This document shows, one piece after another, positions 5,753-6,446 of a stretch of DNA of 6,446 bases; positions within the stretch are counted from its first letter, which is position 1, and every line of letters begins with the position of its first letter. Below the pieces are notes generated by a model that had not been told where the DNA came from, ran no database searches, and was given only the letters and a program-made list of their open reading frames with translations. A program made the translations under genes and the position numbers. Where the stretch lies: contig CABTZM010000124.1 in assembly GCA_902489295.1 (NCBI GenBank), positions 1 through 6,446 of the forward strand, read 5' to 3'. The DNA is from an uncultured Collinsella sp. GTDB taxonomy: Bacteria > Actinomycetota > Coriobacteriia > Coriobacteriales > Coriobacteriaceae.

Positions 5753-6446
5753 TTACGCCTGCTGCTCGGCAGCGGCGGCCTCGGCCTGGGCGCGCTGCTC
5801 GGCGGCCTCATGCTCGAAGGTCTCAAAGCCGTTCTTGTCGATCCAGGGAATCAGCGAGGCATCATCCTCGCGCACGATGTGGCCCTTGACCATAACGTGG
5901 ACGCGGTCGACATCCAGGTGCTCCAAGATGCGCGTGTTGTGCGTGATGATGAGCATGGAGCCGTCGCAGCTCTTGCGGTAGGCGTCCATGCCGTGGCTGA
6001 CGGTAGAAAGCGCGTCGACGTCCAGGCCCGAGTCGGTCTCGTCCAGAATGGCGAGCTTGGGCTGCAGCAGCAAGAGCTGGAGCATCTCGACCTTCTTCTT
6101 CTCGCCGCCCGAGAAGCCCACGCCCAGCTCGCGGTTGAGGTAGGCGGTGTCCATGTTGAGCTCGGCTGCGAGCTCCTTGACGCGACGGCGGAACTCCTTG
6201 CCCTTCATCTCCAGACCGGGGCGGCCGGCGATGCTGGCGCGCAGGAAGCTCGACAGCGGCACGCCAGGGATCTCGGCCGGGGCTTGGAAGCTCAGGAACA
6301 GGCCGGCGCGCGAGCGCTTGTCGGTGGTGAGCTCGGTGATGTCCTGGCCGTCAAAGACGATGCGGCCGTCGTTGACGGTGTAGACGGGGTCGCCCATGAC
6401 CAGATGGCCGAGGGTGGACTTGCCGGCGCCGTTGGGGCCCATCAGG
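5753..6446 (-). CDS. sufC: SufC, ABC-type ATPase of the SUF complex (5' end missing)
   Basis: SufC is a soluble ABC ATPase that binds SufB and SufD and drives conformational change in the assembly complex. The reading frame stays open through the right edge, so the start lies outside; by comparison with E. coli SufC about 30 residues are missing. Numbering from the Met before the Walker A loop (codon 6442-6440), one sees Walker A GPNGAGKST (2-10), the Q-loop in FLSFQAP (49-55), signature FSGGEKKK (110-117), Walker B LAILDETDSGLD (130-141) and the H-loop His in IITHNT (165-170). The DE-x-DSGLD form and GEKKK are specific to SufC among ABC proteins. The C-terminus runs about 17 residues past the E. 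coli end as an Ala/Glu/Gln-rich tail. The Met at 6442 is internal, not the start. The stop is 12 nt before sufB. Confidence 0.96.
   Translation of the reverse strand, partial: LMGPNGAGKSTLGHLVMGDPVYTVNDGRIVFDGQDITELTTDKRSRAGLFLSFQAPAEIPGVPLSSFLRASIAGRPGLEMKGKEFRRRVKELAAELNMDTAYLNRELGVGFSGGEKKKVEMLQLLLLQPKLAILDETDSGLDVDALSTVSHGMDAYRKSCDGSMLIITHNTRILEHLDVDRVHVMVKGHIVREDDASLIPWIDKNGFETFEHEAAEQRAQAEAAAAEQQA

Overview
This GC-rich window carries an almost complete SUF iron-sulfur cluster assembly operon on the minus strand (sufC-sufB-sufD-sufS-sufU, read right to left). A REP-associated tyrosine transposase (RAYT, Y1/HUH family) faces it on the plus strand. The pairing of SufS with the zinc scaffold SufU, rather than SufE, points to a Gram-positive bacterium. 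High GC, Ala/Glu-rich proteins and the C-B-D-S-U gene order suggest an actinobacterium, most plausibly a Coriobacteriia member such as Collinsella. That placement is an inference from general resemblance, not a search result.

Layout, left to right. Positions 1-38 (minus) look like the start of an unidentified gene leaving the window on the left; only 12 full codons and a good ribosome binding site are visible. Positions 39-441 are a gene-free divergent spacer holding a large imperfect hairpin (63-115), an isolated TATAAT box and several short inverted repeats. Positions 442-1242 (plus) encode the RAYT-like transposase with its HUH motif, a candidate catalytic tyrosine and a C-terminal helix-turn-helix. 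Positions 1243-1307 separate two convergent genes and hold a hairpin that reads best as the suf terminator. From 1308 to the right edge is the suf operon, with sufC cut off at its 5' end by the window boundary.

The suf genes form one tightly coupled unit. There are 12 nt between sufC and sufB, a 1-nt overlap sufB/sufD, a 4-nt overlap sufD/sufS and an 8-nt overlap sufS/sufU, each with a recognisable Shine-Dalgarno sequence. SufS takes sulfur from cysteine, SufU accepts it through a zinc-bound cysteine, and the SufB-SufC2-SufD complex builds the Fe-S cluster using ATP hydrolysis by SufC. All key residues that can be checked are present. No suf regulator (SufR or Rrf2-type) is visible; the operon's promoter and 5' end lie to the right of the window.

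Most of the window is ordinary housekeeping sequence. The points worth a second look are a CxxC-bearing N-terminal extension on SufS, the structured spacer between the transposase and the leftward gene, and the RAYT gene sitting directly against the suf operon. I do not see evidence of a wholly new biological system.
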